Source: Leucosporidium creatinivorum (lineage: Eukaryota > Basidiomycota > Microbotryomycetes > Leucosporidiales > Leucosporidiaceae). From it: DNA of 64,000 nt. Each line of letters opens with the position of its first letter. The first letter of the stretch is position 1. This document shows positions 57,956 to 64,000 of this stretch, piece after piece. The notes under the pieces are model-generated. The model was given only the letters and a program-made list of their open reading frames with translations, did not search any database and had not been told where the DNA came from. The translations under genes and the position numbers were made by a program. Location: contig BCKL01000018.1 in the NCBI GenBank assembly GCA_001600635.1, positions 179,974 to 243,973 on the forward strand, written 5' to 3'.

Positions 57956-58162
57956 CAACCGCTCCAGTACAAGCTGCGGCTCCCTCTGAGCCTCCTCAAG
58001 TACTCGACGCTACCTCCTCCTCCAGTCTTGTTGAAGGGAGAGAGGATAGGTTGGCGTGCGATGAGCGCTTAGTGGAAGGGGGAGGGGAGGGGAGGGAAGG
58101 AGGGGCGCGCCGAGGGAGCTGGCTGAGCGCGAGAGGGGAGAGGTGCCGCCGAGGTCGACCGA

Positions 58163-58450
58163 AGCCTGTAAGACGCTGTTAGAAAGTCGGCGGAACTCTT
58201 CAACACTCAGTCCGTCTCCGAAAAGCTCCACAGCGAGCGGCCGAGCGTCACGGACGACTCACCTTCCTTCAAGTCCCAACCTCGTCCCCTCGCAACCGCA
58301 ACCCTCAACTATACCGCCAATTCACTCCGCGCCCAAGCTCACACATCCATCTTCATCGCCTCCTCCACTCCAGCCGCAGCCGCCGCAGCCGCCTGCACCC
58401 CTCGTCACCCTCTCCCTCGGCGTCGACATCCATGCCCACCTCCTGCTCCT
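58163..58450. repeat. Diverged tandem duplication, unit 2
   Basis: Second unit. On minus it encodes QEVGMDVDAEGEGDEG where unit 1 encodes QEVGMDVDAEGSEVDDG, followed in both by an intron-like stretch of about 85 bases beginning at the shared block. Confidence 0.6.
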
Positions 58451-59546
58451 GCTCTTCCGCTGCAGCATCGCCAGCTCCAGCTCCAGCAGCGGCGGTGGCG
58501 GCTCCTTCTTCGCTTCCCACAGCAGTTGCCGCTCCCGCCGCCTTGGTCGAGCTGGACAATACCTCTCCTCCACCGCCGCCTCCGCCGAGGGAAGCGACGA
58601 GCGGCGAGATGAGGGCGTGGAGAGCAGCTCCTTCATTGCCGGTGCCGGACGGCGAGGTCGATGCGACCGTTACTGTTGCTGCTGTTGGAGTCTCCAAGGT
58701 CGTCGGTGCGGTGAGGAGCGCAGGAGAAGGCGCGAGCTGGGACGGTTCGGCGGAGCTGGAGGGTAAGGCGGCGAAGGAGGGAGGCTGAAGGGAAGTAGAG
58801 TCGGTCGAGGCGGGTGCTGCTGGCGGTGCGATAGAACTATCGACAATGGTGGGAGGGTCCTGCGCCACTGCTTCCGCTTGTCGGCAGCGGAAGCGGGAGG
58901 AGGGGCAAGGCGCTGAGGTATGCGGATGGAGGTTGGGGCGGTGCGGGAGGTGGTGGGATTGGTGGCGACGGTAGTGGTAGCATCGTGGGTGGTAGTCAGA
59001 GTAGAGTCGGCGTGGATGAAAGTCGAGGAAGCTGCGAGCGGAGCCCGGCGGGAAGGTCAGCGCCGAGCCAGCGAGCGTCGAGCAACCGGGAGAGGAACGT
59101 ACGAAGCTGATGCCACTGCTGTGGCTTGCGTACCACTCCCCTTGTCCTGAACCACCACTTCACCTCTACTCCCCTTCAGCAATCTCCCCGACTCGCTGAC
59201 CTCTCCGGTCTCCCCCAAGTTGCTGTCCGACCTGTTCCCACCAGCCGAGCGGCAGTGCTGTACCCGTCATCAAAGTCTTTCGTTCCTAGCTTCCTCTCGA
59301 CAGAACACCTGAAAGAAGGTGTGGAGAGCAGGGAAGCGAGGGGGGTTTGTCGGGCTGAAGAACAGCGGGAGGGTCAGCAGGACAGCGTGGGAGAGGAATG
59401 TGAAGCGTACAGAAGCATTTCAATCGTTCGTCTCGAGAATCATGAGAGGGACCAGAAGGGCGGGAATAGCGAGAGAGCAATAAGCGCGAGAGCGGCGGAG
59501 CTCTCCTTGAACTCCTACGCTTCACCTCGTTCTCTGCCCCTTCGAC

Positions 59547-62500
59547 ATGGATCAAAGCATCAATATCGCTACAGAAGCGCTCAAGAACCCTCCTGCAGAG
59601 CTACACGACGTGCTCGGCTCCAGCGACATTACCACCTCCCTCTCGACGGCCCAAGAGCCCGCCGTCGCTCCTGCTGCCTCTGCTGCAACTCAGCTCGTTA
59701 GCAGCAAAGCCGGAATGGACGCCAAGCTTCAGGTCGGTGAGCTACAGTCATACAGCTCAAGTTGAGCGACAAATGGGCGAGGGAGGGGTCGTCATCTCGA
59801 ATGGTGTCCGGAGCGGAGCATGAGCCAGAGGCAGCAGAAGCAGGAGTGTACAGCTACATATACGAGTAGGGCTACACAGCCCTCCTGTGCGCTAGTCTAC
59901 ATCTCCCTGCTGGCCAACTCGACGCGCACGGGGTTCAACGACACCTCGTCAGCTGCTCATCGCTCGCTGTCCCTCGAGGGGACTGCAGATGGGTGGGCGG
60001 TATGGAGGGATGTACAGGAGGCATCTGCTACTGCTTCTGCTCTGCCTACAGCTCATGCCGTCCTGGAGTTCCAAGCTAACGCGACCCTCCTTCCCCTCCG
60101 CCAGTCGACGAGAACCAAGAGTTCACGTGAGTACTCGCAATCCTCCTACACTTCTCGTCGATGTAGCTGATCGCCTCCCCGACCACTAGGACCGAGCTGA
60201 ACGGTCACATGAAGGATTGGGAGCTCGCCGAAGCGGGCTTCTCTTACGACGTCGTCGCCGTCTTTGGTTCCCAATCGACTGGAAAGAGTGAGTTTGCGAC
60301 GATTCGACTACAATTAATGACTCTAGACGATAGTTGACATCCCTGCCCTACAGGTACGCTTCTCAACCGACTGTTCGGCACCAAATTCGATGTCATGAAC
60401 GAGAACGAACGAAGGCAGACTACCAAGGGTCGGTCCAAGGTGCTCTAGTGCTCATTGGCGGTTGAGCTGACCTTTCCCACTCTCTCCATAGGCATCTGGA
60501 TGTCCAAGGGCGAAGACATGCCCGTGCTCGTTATGGACGTTGAGGGAACTGACGGTCGTGAGCGCGGCGAGGACCAGGTAAGCTCTCTTGTTCTTCGGCA
60601 GATGTCCTCGAAAGACCCTTTTGACCCTCTCCTGACACTTTCTCCTCGCCAGGACTTCGAGCGCAAGTCGGCCCTCTTCTCCATCGCCGTCGCCGAGGTC
60701 CTCATCGTCAACATTTGGGAGCACCAGGTCGGCCTCTACCAGGGAGCCAACATGGGTCTACTTAAGACCGTCTTCGAAGTCAACCTCGCTCTCTTCCTCG
60801 CTGCCAAGGAGAAGGGCAAGGTCGCTGGAACGTGAGTCGCGCCGAGCTCGATTCCTCTCCCTGTTCTCGCCAAGGCTGACCTTCGTCTCTCTTCGCATTC
60901 TGCCTCACAGATCCCAAGACAAGACCCTCCTCCTCTTCGTCATCCGCGACCACATCGGCGCCACCCCTCTCGCCAACTTGCAAAACACCCTCACAGCCGA
61001 CCTCAATCGCCTCTGGGACGGCCTCTCCAAGCCCGCCGGTCTCGAAGACTGCGTAATCACCACCTTCTTCGACCTCGCTTTCGTCACCCTCCCGCACAAG
61101 CTGTTGCAGCCGGAGAACTTTGAGTCGGAGATCAAGGGACTGAGAAAGAGGTTCACGGATCCCGAGCATGAAGGCTACGTCTTCCAGCCCAAGTATCACA
61201 AGAGGATTCCGGCCGATGGAATCTCGCAGTACATGAGCACCATATGGGTGCGTCGCTTTTGTTCTCCTCGTCCATTCGATACCCCTCCGTCGCTCCGAAG
61301 CTGACTTCGCTTCATCCCCTTCACTCTGCAGGACGCCGTCGTCACCAACAAGGACCTCGATCTCCCCACTCAGCAGGAGCTTCTCGCTCAGTTCCGATGT
61401 GACGAGATCGCCAACGTCGCCTTCACCGCTTTCGTCGAAGCCATCAAGCTCTTCGGCGGTTCGGCGGGAGTCGGCAAGCTGGTCAAGGGCTTGGGAGTGA
61501 GCATGGAGCAGGCGAGGAGTGCAGCTCTTGGTGAGTCGAGGCGTACTGTCTCCCTTCGACCTCGAAGTAGCTGACCCCCCTTCTCACTCCCTTTCGCAGT
61601 CTCCTTCGACACGGCCGCCTCGCGCTACCACTCTGGCGTCTACTCCCGCAAGCGCCTCGAGCTCCTCTCCAAGCTCAACTCGACCTTGTCCCCTCTCTTC
61701 CTCTCGCACCTCAAGAACCTGCACAAGCTCGTCCTCAAGGATTTCCGCCGCTCGATCCAGGAGGGCCTCAAAGCCGATGGATACGATTTTGCGCAGGTGG
61801 TGAGGGAGACGACGGAGAAGGCGGAGGAGGAGTTCAGGAAGGGTGCGAGAGAGGTGACGCTCGAGGAGACGGGATGGAGTAGCGAGGAGACGGAGGGGCA
61901 GTTGAGGGAGGATATGGTCGCTATTGCCGATCTGTTGAGGGTGGAGGAGACGAAGAAGATGATTGCGGTGATTGAGGTGCGTCGTCTTGTTCTCTTCCCA
62001 TCGCCCCTGGGCCGACATGCTGACCTTCTCCTCGCCACTCCACAGCGCAACATCAAGAAGCAAGTTTCCGAGACCGTCGAGCTGAGCTTGAACAAGCCTT
62101 CCGAGAAGATGTGGGACAAGATTCTCAGCACCTTCAAGGACGCCCTCGCCAAGGCCGAGGAGGCCTACACCCGCAAGGCGACCAGTCAGTCATATCCCTC
62201 CTCTGCCCTCCCCTCCCTCCGACGCTGACCCCTTCATCGCGTACACAGGCTTCAACTGCACCTCCACCGAGAACGAGGACGCCCTCACCTCCCTCCGTCG
62301 TCGTTCGTGGCTCGCCCTTCGCGCCAAGATCGACGAGCAGACGGCCGAGAGCATCATGCTCGTCAAGCTCAAGCTGCTGTTCGAGGATCAGTTCCGCTAT
62401 GATGATGAGGGTGTACCGAGGGTCTGGAAGCCCGAGGACGACATTGATGCCATCTTCAAGAGGGCAAAGGAGGCGGTGAGTGCTTCGAGCTCAATCCCTT

Positions 62501-63278
62501 CCCGAGCGAGGAGCTGACCATCGTTCTCTCTTCGACTCTTCGACAATCGCAGGTCCTCGCTCTTATTCCCCTCTACTCTCGCATCGCTCCCTCCGACCTC
62601 TCCAACGCCTTCACCCTCCCCTCCTCTACCACCGTCGACCCCACCTCCGCCGAAGACGGCGAATTCGACTTTGACTCCACCCTCATCATCCTCACCGACA
62701 CGAAAGCAGACGACCTCTCCTCGCGTTTCCGTCGCGAGGCCGATGCTTACTACCTCGAGGCCAAGAGGAGTATGGTCAGCTCCATCAGCCAGATTCCCGT
62801 CTGGATGTACGGCGTTCTCGTCCTGCTGGGGTGGAACGAGTTTATCGCGGTGATTAAGAGTCCGGTGTACTTTACTTTCCTGCTGCTCGTTAGCGCGGGA
62901 GCGTACGTCGTTTGGCATTTGAACATGGTCAGTCGGCGTTCAATTTCTGCCATCGAGTCGAGCTGACTTCGCTTCTCTCCCATAGACTGGACCCGTCCTC
63001 GCACTTGCCAAGGGAGTCACCAACGAGGTCATCCGTACCGTGAACGAGCAGCTCCACAGTACGCCGCACCTTTCGCCTCGCTGTTCGGCGCCGAGCTGAC
63101 TTCCTTCTCTCCTCCTCGGATAGACTACTTCAACTCGCAATCGGCCGACTCGCACGCCGCTCGTCAACACGCTCAGCGTGTACCAGTACCTGTCCGAGCT
63201 GCTACGCACCGGGACGAGGGGATCGAGCTGGACGAAAAGCGACCCATCGCCAGCAGCAAGAGCGAGAAGGTCGAATGA
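59547..63278 (+). CDS. SEY1: ER fusion dynamin-like GTPase Sey1
   Basis: Sey1/RHD3/atlastin-type GTPase that drives homotypic fusion of ER tubules. Start [20 protein letters not shown] at 59547; exon 1 ends in LQV and a 360-nt first intron precedes DENQEFTTELN. GTPase motifs: [20 protein letters not shown] (P-loop), RRQTTKGIWM (switch I), [15 protein letters not shown] (switch II, DxEG) and [10 protein letters not shown] (the RD motif that replaces NKxD). A long helical bundle follows ([39 protein letters not shown]). Near the C terminus two spans form the membrane hairpin ([36 protein letters not shown]), then an amphipathic tail [20 protein letters not shown]. About 12 exons, about 850 residues, matching fungal Sey1. 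Its antagonist LNP1 is at the other end of the window. Confidence 0.96.
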
Positions 63279-63595
63279 GGGAGGTGTATAAGGTTGGATC
63301 GCCTTCCTCTTGGGTCGTTATCGTTCGAAATGGACTCTTGCAAAGCATTAGATATGCCATTGACATGCAGCAGAGCCGGCGAGAGGAAGAGGAGGGCCTG
63401 AGCCGGGGAGAGCGTAAGTTGGCGAAGGCCGAGTAGGAGTAAGTAGCCACTACCGAACAGAGAAACTTCTCGTACTCGCCGCGTCTGCGATTGCCGAGGT
63501 TGCGAAGCCCGCCCAGGCCTTTTGACTTAGAAACGCGGCTCCGCCTCTTTCAGCTCTCTCCTCCATCCCCTCACCTCGTCACTTCACTTACAACA
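63279..63595. other. Intergenic, CHCHD2-type gene promoter
   Basis: 317 bases between the SEY1 stop and the next start. The last 60 bases are pyrimidine-rich and likely 5' UTR. No TATA box seen. Confidence 0.4.
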
Positions 63596-64000
63596 ATGGC
63601 CCGTCAATCTCGTGGACGTCCCGCTGCTCGCCCTTCGGCCCCTGCTCCTGCTAAGCAGCAGTCCCGTGGAGCTCACACTCAGTAAGCGCCCTTCTCCCAA
63701 CTTCTTCCGATCCTCCCAGCTCCAACGAAGCGGCTAACGCGCGCTCTGCCTGCAGGGCCGCTCCTCCCGCTCATGCTCCTGCACCTGGAGTCCCTGCCAC
63801 TGCCGCCCCTGCCGCTGGAGGAGGAGGAGGCATGTTCGCCAACGTACGCTTGCTTGCTTCTCCTTGCCGTTCCATTCGCTCTCGAGCTGACCCTGTTGCC
63901 TCTCCCTCGCCGCGCTTGATGCGATACAGATGGCTTCCACCGCTGCTGGAGTCGCTGTTGGATCCACCGTCGGTCACGGACTCAGTAGCATGCTCTTTGG
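63596..64000 (+). CDS. CHCHD2/Mix17-type mitochondrial protein (5' part)
   Basis: N-terminal part of a twin CX9C protein, cut by the window end. Start MARQSRGRPAARPSAPAPAK at 63596, an Arg/Ala/Pro-rich mitochondrial-targeting head; then QAAPPAHAPAPGVPATAAPA, a Gly run and MFANMASTAAGVAVGSTVGH, which is the hydrophobic Gly/Ala-rich motif diagnostic of CHCHD2/CHCHD10/yeast Mix17. Introns lie at about 63682-63756 and 63845-63929. The CHCH domain with its CX9C pairs would lie beyond 64000 and cannot be checked. Family role: intermembrane-space protein imported by Mia40, linked to respiration and cristae. Confidence 0.9.

Larger units (their letters stand above)
56521..59546. other. Low-complexity 3 kb region with uncertain gene(s)
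   Basis: No gene is secure here. On plus, ATG 56593 opens MAEQESKMLIAALLAKKAAF-ASVSATLK, and removing an intron at about 56672-56754 (ends tacctgcag) joins it to GYISGRVEIQGAKCVLLTW, a natural-looking 47-residue end. On minus, splice-like signals recur: a start MTGTALPLGWWEQ at about 59254, a donor gtacgt at about 59101, and an Ala/Pro/Ser-rich frame at 58353-58868 with EEQEQEVGMDVDAEGEGDEG. This could be a Pro/Ala-rich protein with a degenerate WW-like start, but frames do not join cleanly. A diverged tandem duplication lies inside (next entries). Confidence 0.3.

Overview
The window is nuclear DNA of a GC-rich, intron-dense fungus, most likely a basidiomycetous yeast of the Pucciniomycotina (Microbotryomycetes / Sporidiobolales, i.e. 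the Rhodotorula-Sporobolomyces group). The reasons are: almost every gene is cut by many 50-100 nt GT-AG introns with a CTGAC branch site close to the acceptor; intergenic spaces are short; the gene set is fungal (Het-C, TDA3-like oxidoreductase, GT62 mannosyltransferase, SEY1, LNP1, a KSS1/FUS3-type MAP kinase); and I found no bacterial operon signals, CRISPR array, transposase, reverse transcriptase or viral gene. Coordinates of multi-exon genes run from start codon to stop codon and include introns; I assembled the exons by eye from reading frame, splice sites and family similarity.

Layout. 0-8.3 kb: Lunapark (LNP1, minus), an unresolved leader region, a P-loop sulfotransferase-family gene (plus), an Old Yellow Enzyme-type oxidoreductase (minus) and a TEY MAP kinase (minus). 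8.8-17.5 kb: methyltransferase (minus), PITH-domain protein (plus), an enolase-superfamily sugar-acid dehydratase (minus), the box C/D snoRNP factor BCD1 (minus) and a DapA-family aldolase (plus). 17.7-28.0 kb: an orphan gene (minus), two tandem GT62 glycosyltransferase genes (plus, the second broken), the HIT-finger protein ZNHIT2 (minus) and an orphan multi-pass membrane protein (minus). 29.0-37.5 kb: four copies of a two-domain Cys/His-rich protein family, three on plus and one on minus, surrounding a cytosolic HSP90 gene (minus). 38-50 kb: TDA3-like FAD oxidoreductase (plus), Het-C protein (minus), an orphan gene (minus) and a BCAS3-like WD40 protein (minus). 50-64 kb: SART1/SNU66 (minus), a small unresolved gene (plus), an orphan (minus), a coiled-coil two-TM protein (plus), a 3 kb low-complexity region with a diverged tandem duplication, SEY1 (plus) and the 5' part of a CHCHD2/Mix17 gene (plus, cut by the window end).

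How they work together. The two ER-shaping partners LNP1 and SEY1 lie at opposite ends of the window. The dehydratase and the aldolase could be consecutive steps of sugar-acid (galacturonate/L-fuconate type) breakdown. BCD1 and ZNHIT2 are both HIT-finger assembly factors. The most intriguing arrangement is the cluster of four CHORD-like Cys/His proteins around HSP90, because true CHORD proteins are HSP90 co-chaperones; that functional link is inference only.
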